Source: Hypericibacter sp049323455
GTDB lineage: Bacteria > Pseudomonadota > Alphaproteobacteria > Dongiales > Dongiaceae
Reading direction: 5' to 3'
DNA: 64,000 bases
Assembly (NCBI GenBank): GCA_049323455.1
Contig: JBMONF010000019.1
Coordinates: 124,001-188,000 of the forward strand
In this document: positions 42,701 to 51,332 of the stretch, one piece after another
Layout of the letters: every line of letters begins with the position of its first letter
How positions within the stretch are numbered: the first letter of the stretch is position 1
The notes under the pieces: generated by a model
Told to the model about the DNA's origin: nothing
The model's input: the letters and a program-made list of their open reading frames with translations, nothing else
Database searches by the model: none
Position numbers and translations under genes: made by a program

Positions 42701-44310
42701 TGGTTCGAGAGCACGGCCAGGGGCGTGTCGTCGCCCATCGAGCCCACCGGCTCCTTGGCGTCCTCGACCATGGGATGGAGCACCAGCTCCAGATCCTCGA
42801 TCGAGAGCCCTGCGCCGAGCTGCCGGCGCCGGAGCTTCTCCTTGTCGAAGGCCGCCGGCTTGCCCGGTTTGGCCTTGATGAGATCGTCGATGACGGTGAT
42901 GTTCTCGACCCAGTCGGAGAACGGCGCCTCGTTCGCGAGCTTGTCGATGATCTCGGGATGGTCGTAGAGGCGCCCTTGCGCCAGATCGACCGCGATCATC
43001 TGGCCGGGGCCGAGCCTCCCTTTCCGCACGATCTTGGCCTCGTCGAGCCGTACCATGCCGGTTTCGGAGCCGGCCACGAGCAGCCCGTCCTCGGTCAAGG
43101 CGTAGCGCATAGGCCGGAGCCCGTTGCGGTCCATGGCCGCGATCACCCAGTGGCCGCCCACGCCGCAGATCGCGGCGGGCCCGTCCCAGGGCTCCATCAC
43201 CGAGTTGCAGTAGCTGTAGAAGTCGCGGTGGCGCTCGGGCATGGTCTCGCGCCCCGCCCAGCTATCGGGGATCAGCAGGCACTTCACCATCGGCAGCGTG
43301 CGCCCGACCCCCACCATCGCCTCGAACACGTTGTCGAGGCAGGCCGAGTCCGAGCCGCCCGGCTGCACGATCGGCTTGATCTCCGGCATGTGCTCGCCAT
43401 AGGCGGCGGCCGCCATGCGCGTCTCGTGCGCCTTCATCCAGTTGAGGTTGCCCTTGAGCGTGTTGATCTCGCCGTTGTGCGCGATCACGCGGAAGGGCTG
43501 CGCCAGGTGCCAAGTCGGGAAGGTGTTGGTCGAGTAGCGCTGGTGATAGATGGCGAAGTTCGAGACGAAGCGCGGATCGAGCAGGTCGGGATAGAAGGCC
43601 GTGAGCTGCTCGGCCAGGAACATGCCCTTGTAGATCACGGAGCGGCAGGAGAGCGAGCAGATATAGAGATCCTTGATGCTCTCCTCGAGCGCCGCCTTCT
43701 CGATGCGCCGCCGGATGATGTAGAGGTCGTTCTCGAAGGTCTCCTCGTCGCGGCCCCGGTTGTTGCAGACCAGGATCTGCTCGATCTCGGGGCGCGTCGC
43801 GTTGGCCTTCTCGCCGATCACCTCGACATTCACCGGCACCTGGCGCCAGCCATAGATGGTGTAGCCATAGCCCAGGATCTCGCGCTCGAGGATGACGCGG
43901 CAGCGCTCCTGCGCGCCCAGATCCGTGCGCGGCAGGAACACCATGCCGACGCCGAGCCGGCCCGGCCCCGCCACGTTGCCCGAGCCGCGGATATGGTCCT
44001 TGAAGAACTCCTGCGGGATCTGGAGATGGATGCCGGCCCCGTCGCCGGTCTTGCCGTCGGCGTCGACGGCACCTCTGTGCCAAACCGATTTGAGCGCGGC
44101 GATGCCGGCCTCGACCACGGCGCGTCGCGGCTTGCCGTCGAGGGCGGCGATCAGACCCACGCCGCAGGCCTCGTGCTCCTCGGCCGGATCATAGAGCCCC
44201 TCGCGCGCCAGCCTGTCGGCGTTGGCGCGCCAGGCATCGACGAAGGCCTGGCCGGATTCGCGCGGGCTCATCGATGAGCCAACTCCCTTTCTCGTCGGAT
44301 CATGCGCCAT
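39733..44310 (-). CDS. gltB: Glutamate synthase (NADPH), large subunit
   Basis: 1,525 residues, the bacterial size. The glutaminase (class II amidotransferase) domain carries the nucleophile Cys49 in [12 protein letters not shown]; the propeptide before it is removed in the mature enzyme. The central and FMN-binding synthase domains hold [21 protein letters not shown] and [27 protein letters not shown]. The 3Fe-4S cluster site is [17 protein letters not shown], and a C-terminal GXGXG beta-helix follows. It converts glutamine and 2-oxoglutarate to two glutamates. ATG 44310 has TGAGGA upstream; 44271 is an alternative. A GST gene separates it from gltD. Confidence 0.98.
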   Translation of the reverse strand: [1525 protein letters not shown]

Positions 44311-44319
44311 GGCTCGTCC

Positions 44320-44943
44320 TCAGGCTGCCCGGGCCGGCTTCCAGGTGATCGGCACGTGGCGCGGCTGGGCGGCGACGCGATCGAGCCAGTTGCGGATGGC
44401 CGGATAGCGCTTGAGGTCGAAGCCGCCTTCATGCGCCACATGCGTGTAGGCGTAGAGCGCGATGTCGGCGATGCCGAAGCGCTGGCCCACGAACCAGAGG
44501 TTCTTGGCCAGATGCTGCTCCATCACATCGAGCGCCTGGTAGCCCTTGGCCATCTTGTCGGGCATATGCGCCTCGCGCTCGGGCGTGAGCCCGAATCCCA
44601 CATGGCGCCAGGCGCGCATCACGGCGATATAGGGCTCGTGGCTGTACTGCTCGAAGAACATCCATTGCAGCGTGCGGGCGCGGTCGAGCCGCGTGATGGG
44701 CGCGAAGTCGGTGCCTTCGGCCAGGTACCAGAGGATGGCGCCGGATTCCGCGAGGAAGCTGCCATCCTCGAGCTCGAGCGTGGGAATGCGGCCATTCGGA
44801 TTCTTCCGCAGGAACTCGGGCGTGCGCGTCTCGCCCTTGAGGATGTCGCACTCGACCAGATGGAAGGGCAGCGCCAGCTTGTGCAGCATCAGCCGCACCT
44901 TGTAGCCGTTGCCCGAATCGAGAAAGTCGTAGAGGCGCAGCAT
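44320..44943 (-). CDS. Glutathione S-transferase family protein
   Basis: 207 residues. The thioredoxin-like N-domain reads MLRLYDFLDSGNGYKVRLML, with Ser in place of the catalytic Cys/Tyr and the cis-Pro in GRIPTLELEDGSFLAESGAI. The C-terminal helical domain includes FGIADIALYAYTHVA. It sits between gltD and gltB on the same strand with gaps of nine and 11 bases, so it is within the operon. Its position there suggests no known link to nitrogen assimilation. GAGGGGAAAAGGG precedes the ATG. Confidence 0.9.
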   Translation of the reverse strand: MLRLYDFLDSGNGYKVRLMLHKLALPFHLVECDILKGETRTPEFLRKNPNGRIPTLELEDGSFLAESGAILWYLAEGTDFAPITRLDRARTLQWMFFEQYSHEPYIAVMRAWRHVGFGLTPEREAHMPDKMAKGYQALDVMEQHLAKNLWFVGQRFGIADIALYAYTHVAHEGGFDLKRYPAIRNWLDRVAAQPRHVPITWKPARAA

Positions 44944-44954
44944 CCCTTTTCCCC

Positions 44955-46406
44955 TCACTCCGCAGCCACCGCCGCGGCCCGCGTCGCCTTGGCGGCGAGA
45001 TAACGATGAATCGCGGCGGCCGCGTCGCGCCCGTCGCGGATGGCCCAGACCACGAGCGAGGCGCCGCGCACGATGTCGCCCGCGGCGAACACGCCCTCGA
45101 GGCTGGTGGTCATGCGTCGCCAGTCGAGCTTGATCGTGCCCCAGCGCGTGAGGTCGAGGCCGGCGGCACCCATGGCGCTCGGCAAGTCTTCCGGGTCGAA
45201 GCCCAGCGCCTTGATCACGAGGTCGGCCTTGACCAGGAAATGCGCGCCCTCGATCGGTCGCGGCTGCTGACGCCCCGTGGCGTCGGCGATGCCGAGATGG
45301 ATGCGCTGCGCGCGCACCCCCGAAACGCGATTGGTCTCGTCGCCGAGGAAGGCTTCGGGCTGGGCCAGCCAGACGAACTCCACGCCTTCTTCCTCGGCAT
45401 GGCCGACCTCGCGCCGAGAGCCCGGCATGTTGGCGCGATCGCGCCGATAGAGGCATTTGACCGATGCGGCGCCCTGGCGCACCGCCGTTCGCACGCAGTC
45501 CATCGCGGTATCGCCGCCGCCGATGACGACGACATGCTTGCCTCGCGCATCGAGGCTGCCGTCGGCGAAGGCCGGCACCTTGTCGCCCAGCGAGACGCGG
45601 TTGCCGGCTGTGAGGTAATCGAGCGCCGGCACGATATTGGCGAGGCCGATACCCGGCGCCTGGATGTCGCGCGCCTTGTAGACGCCGCAGGCGATGAGGA
45701 GCGCGTCGTGGCGCTGGCGCAGCTCTTCGAGCGAAGCGTCGCGGCCGACCTCGAAATTGAGCCGAAAGGCCACGCCCGATTCCGCCAGCAGCGCGGCGCG
45801 CCGCTCCACCACCGTCTTTTCGAGCTTGAAGTTGGGGATGCCGTAAATGAGCAGGCCGCCGGCGCGGTCGTGGCGATCGTAGATCGTGACGCGATATCCC
45901 AGCTTGCGCAGTTCCTCCGCGGCCGCGAGACCGGCAGGACCGGCGCCGATCACGCCCACATGCTCGCCCCGCTCGTGGCGCGGACGCGCCGCCTTGACCC
46001 AGCCCCTGGCCCAGGCCGTGTCGGTGATGAACTTCTCGATGGCGCCGATGGTGACCGTGCCGTGCCCGGCCTGCTCGATCACGCAATGGCCTTCGCACAG
46101 GCGGTCTTGCGGGCAGATGCGCCCGCAGATCTCCGGAAAGTTGTTGGTCGCCGAGGACGCCTCATAGGCCTCCTCGAGCCGCCCCTCGGCCGCGAGCTTG
46201 AGCCAGTCGGGAATGTCGTTATGGACCGGACAATGGACCTGGCAGAAAGGCACGCCGCACTGCGAGCAGCGGCTGGCCTGATCGGCAGCGCGCTCGGGCG
46301 TGAAATCGGCATAGATCTCGTCGAAGTCGCGCCGACGTTCCTCGGCGGCGCGTTTTTCCGGCATCTGCCGGCCGAGCGTCACGAAGCGCAGCATCTTCGC
46401 GGTCAT
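44955..46406 (-). CDS. gltD: Glutamate synthase (NADPH), small subunit
   Basis: 483 residues. The N-terminal Fe-S part has two cysteine sets, CSQCGVPFCQVHCPVHNDIP and CGRICPQDRLCEGHC. The FAD and NADPH Rossmann domains follow: HVGVIGAGPAGLAAAEEL and VVVIGGGDTAMDCVRTA, with DRAGGLLIYGIPNFKLEK. It passes electrons from NADPH to GltB. The frame stays open to 46751, but ATG 46406 with GGAGGGG upstream matches family N-termini (MTAKMLRFVTLGRQMPEKR). Confidence 0.97.
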   Translation of the reverse strand: MTAKMLRFVTLGRQMPEKRAAEERRRDFDEIYADFTPERAADQASRCSQCGVPFCQVHCPVHNDIPDWLKLAAEGRLEEAYEASSATNNFPEICGRICPQDRLCEGHCVIEQAGHGTVTIGAIEKFITDTAWARGWVKAARPRHERGEHVGVIGAGPAGLAAAEELRKLGYRVTIYDRHDRAGGLLIYGIPNFKLEKTVVERRAALLAESGVAFRLNFEVGRDASLEELRQRHDALLIACGVYKARDIQAPGIGLANIVPALDYLTAGNRVSLGDKVPAFADGSLDARGKHVVVIGGGDTAMDCVRTAVRQGAASVKCLYRRDRANMPGSRREVGHAEEEGVEFVWLAQPEAFLGDETNRVSGVRAQRIHLGIADATGRQQPRPIEGAHFLVKADLVIKALGFDPEDLPSAMGAAGLDLTRWGTIKLDWRRMTTSLEGVFAAGDIVRGASLVVWAIRDGRDAAAAIHRYLAAKATRAAAVAAE

Positions 46407-46749
46407 TCGAGCCCGCCCCTCCCATTCTTTTTGCCCGGCTTTCGCCGCCGCCAAGCCTGCAGCCCGCCTCTCACGGGACTCGGTCGGCGGCAGCCGCGGG
46501 AAGCGAGCTATAAGGGAAGAACCCATGGAAAGCGAGGGAATCTTGCCATATAGGACAATATTATTGACATTAATTTGACCAAACTGGCGACGACAACCCG
46601 GCGAAGCGCCCAAATTTCTAAACTGATCCGTCAAATATGGTCCCATTCCGGAACTATTTCCCAGCTTGGGCGCAGAACCCATTGATGATAAAGCTTTGCC
46701 GCCCTGATTCCCGCCCGGGCCCGTCCAATTTGGGGAGACGGCCAGATCC
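46407..46749. other. AT-rich divergent promoter region, gltD/uppP
   Basis: 343 bases without a gene. The stretch 46541-46650 is much more AT-rich than its surroundings and includes TTGCCA, TTGACA (46564-46569) and several TATA-like words. It should contain the promoters for gltD leftward and uppP rightward, but no single -35/-10 pair stands out. Confidence 0.6.
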
Positions 46750-47547
46750 ATGACCCTGCTTCAGCTCGTCGTCCTGGCGGTTGTCCAGGGCATTACCGAG
46801 TTCTTGCCGATCAGCTCCTCCGGGCACCTCATCCTGGTGCCCCATTTCTTCAACTGGCCCGACCAGGGGCTCGCCATCGACGTGGCCGCGCATGTCGGCA
46901 CGCTGGCGGCGGTGCTGATCTATTTTTGGCGCGATGTCGGCCACATGGCCGCCGGATGCCTGCAGCTTTTCACGGGCCGCCTCGACGCCGGCGCCCGGCT
47001 CGTCGGCTTCCTGATCCTGGCCACGATCCCGGCCCTGATTGCCGGCTTCCTGGCCGACCGCTACGGCCAGGACATGCTGCGCCGCGTCGAGGTGGTGGCC
47101 TGGACCATGATCGGCTTCGCGATCGTGCTCTACGTCGCCGACCGCGTCGGTCTCAAGATACGCCGGATCGAGCATATGACGCTGGGCCAGGCGCTCTTCA
47201 TCGGCTTGGCGCAATGCATCGCCTTCATTCCCGGCACCAGCCGCTCGGGCATCACGATGGTGGCCTCGCGCTTCCTCGGCTACGAGCGCGCCGAGGGAGC
47301 CCGCTTCTCCTTCTTGCTGTCGATCCCGGCGATCATGGCGGCCGGAAGCTGGGAAGGGCTCAAGCTCGCGCGCGAAGGTGTGGGCGAGAACTGGACCGCA
47401 GCCGGCATCACGGCGGCACTCTCGGCCGTGACCGGCATCCTCGCCATTGCCTTCATGATGCGCTGGCTCAGAACCGCGGGCTTCCTGCCCTTCGTCATCT
47501 ACCGCTTGGCGCTGGGCGCGGGCCTGCTCTGGTACATCTACGCCTGA
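46750..47547 (+). CDS. uppP: Undecaprenyl-diphosphatase (UppP/BacA)
   Basis: 265 residues with about eight membrane helices. The two catalytic-motif regions are intact: GITEFLPISSSGHLIL near residue 15 and FIPGTSRSGITMVASRFLG near residue 160. It recycles the lipid carrier for peptidoglycan and O-antigen and gives bacitracin resistance. GGGGAG at 46732 serves the ATG. It converges on the NDUFA9-like gene. Confidence 0.97.
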   Translation: MTLLQLVVLAVVQGITEFLPISSSGHLILVPHFFNWPDQGLAIDVAAHVGTLAAVLIYFWRDVGHMAAGCLQLFTGRLDAGARLVGFLILATIPALIAGFLADRYGQDMLRRVEVVAWTMIGFAIVLYVADRVGLKIRRIEHMTLGQALFIGLAQCIAFIPGTSRSGITMVASRFLGYERAEGARFSFLLSIPAIMAAGSWEGLKLAREGVGENWTAAGITAALSAVTGILAIAFMMRWLRTAGFLPFVIYRLALGAGLLWYIYA

Positions 47548-47557
47548 AGACCCGGGT

Positions 47558-48502
47558 TCAGACCATGCGCAGGCGCCCGCCGCCCGGCCGGTAGCGCGCG
47601 AGATAGGTGGGGATGATCAGCTCGAGCGCGGTGGGCTCGACCCCCAAATCCTTGAGGCCCGGCATGCCCGGCGACACCACGTTGTCGCGCTTCAGGAGCC
47701 GGACCTGATCGCGCGTCAGCGGCGGCACCGGCAACAGTTCCATGAAGGCCGCCTGCAGGCTCGCGAGCGCGAAGGGCAGCGGCAGCAACAGGCGGCGGCG
47801 CTGGATCTCCTTCAGCAGGATCTCCATCAGCTCGCGAAAGCTGTAGACGCGCGGGCCGCCGAGTTCGTAGGTCCGGCCTCGCGCCGCCGCGCTCTCGAGC
47901 GCCGCCATCGCCGCATCGGCGACATCGCCGACATAGACCGGCTGGAAGCGCGTGCGCCCGCCGCCGACCAGCGGCAGCACCGGCAGAAGACGCGCCATCT
48001 CGGCGAAGCGGTTGAAGAAGCTGTCCTCGGGCCCGAACACGATCGAGGGCCTGAAGATCGTGGCGTCGGGGAAAGCCGCCAGCACCGCCTGCTCGCCCGC
48101 CGCCTTGGTGCGCCCATAGGCCGCAGGCGAGGCCGGATCGGCGCCGATCGCCGATATGTGCAGGAAGCGCGTGGCGCCCGCCCGGCGCGCCGCTTCGGCC
48201 GCGCGCTTGGCGCCCTCGACATGAATGGCGTCGAAACGCTGCCGGCCGCGCTGATAGAGCAGGCCCACGAGATTGACGACGGCGTCGGCTCCCGCCACCG
48301 CGGCCTCGACCGAGCCCTGATGGCGCAGATTGGCGGCCACCGGCGTGATCTGGCCGACATCGCCCAGGGGCTTCAGGAACAGAGCCTCGTCGGGCCGGCG
48401 CACCGCCACGCGCACGAGCCAGCCGCGTTTGGCCAGCCGCTGCACGATATAGCGCCCGATGAAGCCCGAGCCGCCGAAAACCGTCGCCAGCCTGACCGCC
48501 AT
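47558..48502 (-). CDS. NDUFA9-like NAD(P)-binding epimerase-type protein
   Basis: 314 residues. It opens VRLATVFGGSGFIGRYIVQRLAKRGWLVRVAVRRP, the atypical SDR motif GGxGFxGR of the complex I NDUFA9 family. Also seen are FLHISAIGADPASPAAYGRTKAAGEQAVL, IFRPSIVFGPEDSFFNRFAEM and PVYVGDVADAAMAAL. Alphaproteobacterial members are associated with NADH dehydrogenase assembly or coenzyme metabolism; the exact role is unsettled. ATG 48502 has GGGAAGGGACA upstream. Confidence 0.88.
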   Translation of the reverse strand: MAVRLATVFGGSGFIGRYIVQRLAKRGWLVRVAVRRPDEALFLKPLGDVGQITPVAANLRHQGSVEAAVAGADAVVNLVGLLYQRGRQRFDAIHVEGAKRAAEAARRAGATRFLHISAIGADPASPAAYGRTKAAGEQAVLAAFPDATIFRPSIVFGPEDSFFNRFAEMARLLPVLPLVGGGRTRFQPVYVGDVADAAMAALESAAARGRTYELGGPRVYSFRELMEILLKEIQRRRLLLPLPFALASLQAAFMELLPVPPLTRDQVRLLKRDNVVSPGMPGLKDLGVEPTALELIIPTYLARYRPGGGRLRMV

Positions 48503-48687
48503 TGTCCCTTCCCTTGCCCACGCCCCGAAGTGGTTCGACGGCCCCTTTCGGCAACCCTGCATCGCCAGGGTGCCGGCCTGTTTCGGGCCCGCCGCCGAGC
48601 CGCACTATAATAACGGCGATATCCCCGCAGCAGCAGGAAATCGCGGTTGACTTTGCCCGGGCGGTGACGAAAATCCCGGCCTTCGAA

Positions 48688-48774
48688 GCCCAGGTGGCGG
48701 AATTGGTAGACGCGCAGGTTTCAGGTACCTGTGGCCGCGAGGCCGTGGAAGTTCGAGTCTTCTCCTGGGCACCA
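48688..48774 (+). tRNA. tRNA-Leu (anticodon CAG)
   Basis: An 87-base cloverleaf including a genome-encoded 3' ACCA. Acceptor GCCCAGG pairs with CCTGGGC. The anticodon stem CAGGT/ACCTG closes the loop TTCAGGT, giving anticodon CAG. A long variable arm follows, as expected for leucine, then the T-arm GTTCGAG. RNase D starts 44 bases downstream. Confidence 0.95.
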
Positions 48775-48818
48775 CCTCGACCCGCGTCTCCGCGAGCCCC
48801 GCGTTAGGTCCGACCCTC

Positions 48819-49451
48819 ATGGCGCAGCCGACCATCGAGCTCCATCGCGGCGACCTGCCGGCGGGGCTGACGCTCGGTCCCGTGGTCGCGGTCGACACCG
48901 AGACCATGGGTCTCAGCCCGACCCGCGATCGGCTCTGCCTGGTGCAGCTCTCCGCCGGCGATGGCCGCTGCCATCTGGTGCAGATGCCGGCCCGGCCGGC
49001 CGGCCAGCGCCACGACGCGCCCAACCTCGCGCGGCTGCTGACCGATCCGAAGATCCTCAAGCTGTTTCATTTCGCGCGCTTCGACATCGCGATGCTGCGC
49101 CAGGCGCTCGGCGTCACGACGGCGCCGCTTTACTGCACCAAGATCGCCTCGAAGCTGACGCGCACCTTCACCGACCGGCACGGCCTCAAGGACCTGTGCA
49201 AGGATCTGCTCGGCATCGAGCTGTCGAAGCAACAGCAGTCCTCGGACTGGGGAGCGCCGGCCTTGACGCAGGAGCAGCTGCGCTACGCCGCCAGCGACGT
49301 GCTCTATCTGCATCAGCTCAAGGCCAAGCTCGACGAGATGCTGGCCCGCGAAGGCCGCACCGAGCTGGCCGAGGCCTGCTTCCGCTTCCTGCCGACCCGC
49401 GCCGAGCTCGACCTCGCGGGCTGGGGCGAGGTGGACATCTTCGAGCATTAG
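48819..49451 (+). CDS. rnd: Ribonuclease D-like 3'-5' exonuclease
   Basis: 210 residues, the exonuclease domain alone without the HRDC domains of E. coli RNase D (375 residues). DEDD motifs: VAVDTETMGL, FHFARFDIAML and YAASDVLYLHQL. This short form is typical in alphaproteobacteria and acts in tRNA and small-RNA 3' maturation. It directly follows tRNA-Leu and probably shares its transcript. The ATG at 48819 is the only start fitting the family N-terminus. Confidence 0.9.
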   Translation: MAQPTIELHRGDLPAGLTLGPVVAVDTETMGLSPTRDRLCLVQLSAGDGRCHLVQMPARPAGQRHDAPNLARLLTDPKILKLFHFARFDIAMLRQALGVTTAPLYCTKIASKLTRTFTDRHGLKDLCKDLLGIELSKQQQSSDWGAPALTQEQLRYAASDVLYLHQLKAKLDEMLAREGRTELAEACFRFLPTRAELDLAGWGEVDIFEH

Positions 49452-49652
49452 GCTCGAGCGCGATCGGCCCGCGCGACGGGTCGTCGCGGCGCATAGGGTT
49501 CGGCGCCGAAGATTGCTAAGATCGCCCATCCCGGGCAGCCGGCCCCAAAGGACGTCCCCGCAGGAAGAGGACGCCCGCGGCGTGGATTCCGTTAGGGGGC
49601 ATTGGGGGATGCGACCGGCATTCGAGACCATCAGAGACGAGGCAAAGACCAG

Positions 49653-50657
49653 ATGACTTCCCGCGCCCATCAGGAGCAGGTTCGGCGCCCTGCGCCGCAC
49701 GACGACCTCGCCGCCGCGCGGCGCGTTCTCGCCCGCGAGGCCGAAGGGCTCGAGGCGCTGGCCGAGGGGCTGGGCCCGAGTTTCGTGGCGGCGCTCGATC
49801 GCATTCATGCCGTGCCGGGCCGCGTCGTGGTCACCGGCATGGGCAAGAGCGGGCACATCGCGCGCAAGATCGCCGCGACACTGGCTTCGACCGGCACGCC
49901 GGCCCTGTTCGTGCATCCGGGCGAGGCGAGCCACGGCGATCTCGGCATGATCACCAAGGATGATGCGGTGATGGCGCTGTCGAACTCGGGCGACACGCCG
50001 GAGCTGGCCGACATCATCACCTATACGCGCCGCTTCGCGATTCCCTTGATCGCGCTCACCAGCCGGGGCGACAGCGCGCTCGCGCGCCAAGCCGACATCG
50101 TGCTGCTGCTGCCGCGCGCCGAGGAAGCCTGCCCGATGGGGTTGGCGCCCACCACCTCGACCACCATGATGATGGCGCTGGGCGACGCGGTCGCCGTCGC
50201 GCTGTTCGAGCGCAAGGGCTTTACGCCGACGGGCTTCCGCGAGCTGCATCCGGGCGGCCAGCTCGGCCGACGCCTGCTGTCGGTCGCCGACCTGATGCAT
50301 GCCGGCAGGGAGCTGCCGCTGGTGAAGCCCGGGACGTCCATGGCGGAGGCGCTGATCGAGATGACTGCCAAGCGCTTCGGCTGCGTCGGCGTGGTGGACG
50401 AGGCGGGCCGGCTCGCCGGCATCGTCACCGACGGCGACCTGCGTCGGCATATGAGCCGGGACCTGCTGAAGGAGACCGCCGGCAGCGTCATGACGCCGCA
50501 TCCGCGCACCATCCGCCCCAGTGCGCTGGCCGCCGAGGCGCTGCGGGTCATGAACGGAAACGGCGAGCGGCCGATCACGGTGCTGTTCGTGGTCGAGGAG
50601 GACCGGCCCGTCGGCATTCTGCACATCCACGACTGCCTGCGCGCCGGAGTCGCGTGA
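49653..50657 (+). CDS. kdsD: Arabinose-5-phosphate isomerase
   Basis: 334 residues. A SIS domain (about 35-180; VVVTGMGKSGHIARKIAATLAS, then GDLGMITKDDAVMALSNSG) and two CBS domains (about 200-325; LMHAGRELPLV, then GIVTDGDLRRHM). It converts ribulose-5-phosphate to arabinose-5-phosphate, the first step of Kdo synthesis for lipopolysaccharide. ATG 49653 is preferred over 49602. It heads the lpt group; lptC starts at the base after its stop. Confidence 0.95.
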   Translation: MTSRAHQEQVRRPAPHDDLAAARRVLAREAEGLEALAEGLGPSFVAALDRIHAVPGRVVVTGMGKSGHIARKIAATLASTGTPALFVHPGEASHGDLGMITKDDAVMALSNSGDTPELADIITYTRRFAIPLIALTSRGDSALARQADIVLLLPRAEEACPMGLAPTTSTTMMMALGDAVAVALFERKGFTPTGFRELHPGGQLGRRLLSVADLMHAGRELPLVKPGTSMAEALIEMTAKRFGCVGVVDEAGRLAGIVTDGDLRRHMSRDLLKETAGSVMTPHPRTIRPSALAAEALRVMNGNGERPITVLFVVEEDRPVGILHIHDCLRAGVA

Positions 50658-51332
50658 ATGGCGGAACGCGCCATGGCACAGACGGAGCAGCAGTCGCGAC
50701 GGTCGCCGCCGCGCGCGCGGCGCCATCCCGTGCGCGACTACAGCCGCTTCGTCACCGTGATGAAATTCCTGCTGCCGACCTTGGCGGCCGGCCTCATCGT
50801 GCTGCTGGCGATCTGGTCGCAGATCCGCATCGAGGACGGCCGCTTCCGCATCGGTGTCGCCGACGTGCCGCCGACGCAGATCGATCGCCTCAGCATGATC
50901 AGCCCGCGCTTCGAGGGCATCGACGACCGCAATCGGCCCTTCACCGTTACCGCCGAGGAAGCGAGCCAGGTCAAGGACGACGAGGACCTGATCGATCTGG
51001 TGCGCCCGCAAGCCGACATGACCCTCGAAAACGGCACATGGATCGCGCTTTCCGCCGAGCATGGACGCTTTCAGCGTTCGACCCGCCAGCTCCAGCTCGT
51101 CGGTCAGGTCAGCCTGTTCCAGGATCAGGGCTACGAGTTGCACGCGGAATCGGTCGCGATCGATTTCAGCGCCGGCAGCGCCGTCAGCGACACGCCCGTT
51201 CACGGCCAGGGACCCTCCGGCGACTTGGCGGGCGAAGGGCTCAAACTCACGGAGAAGGGCCAGATCATCGAATTGACCGGCAAGTCGCGCGTGACGCTCT
51301 ATGCCGATCGCGCCACCGAGGCCGCGCCGTGA
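50658..51332 (+). CDS. lptC: LPS export protein LptC
   Basis: 224 residues. One membrane anchor (MKFLLPTLAAGLIVLLAIWSQI, about 35-56) and a periplasmic beta-jellyroll: IDRLSMISPRFEGIDDRNRPFTVTAEEAS and LQLVGQVSLFQDQGYELHAES. LptC joins the LptB2FG extractor to LptA. The ATG immediately follows the kdsD TGA; the stop overlaps the lptA GTG. An internal start at MAQTEQQ is possible. Confidence 0.92.
   Translation: MAERAMAQTEQQSRRSPPRARRHPVRDYSRFVTVMKFLLPTLAAGLIVLLAIWSQIRIEDGRFRIGVADVPPTQIDRLSMISPRFEGIDDRNRPFTVTAEEASQVKDDEDLIDLVRPQADMTLENGTWIALSAEHGRFQRSTRQLQLVGQVSLFQDQGYELHAESVAIDFSAGSAVSDTPVHGQGPSGDLAGEGLKLTEKGQIIELTGKSRVTLYADRATEAAP

Noticed and set aside
40984..44277. Open frame of over 1,000 codons on the plus strand opposite gltB
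   Set aside because: It is the antisense shadow of a G+C-rich gene; no domain is seen and gltB is certain.
46560..46585. FNR-like site in the gltD/uppP gap (TTGACATTAATTTGA)
   Set aside because: The right half does not match TCAA; no symmetry.
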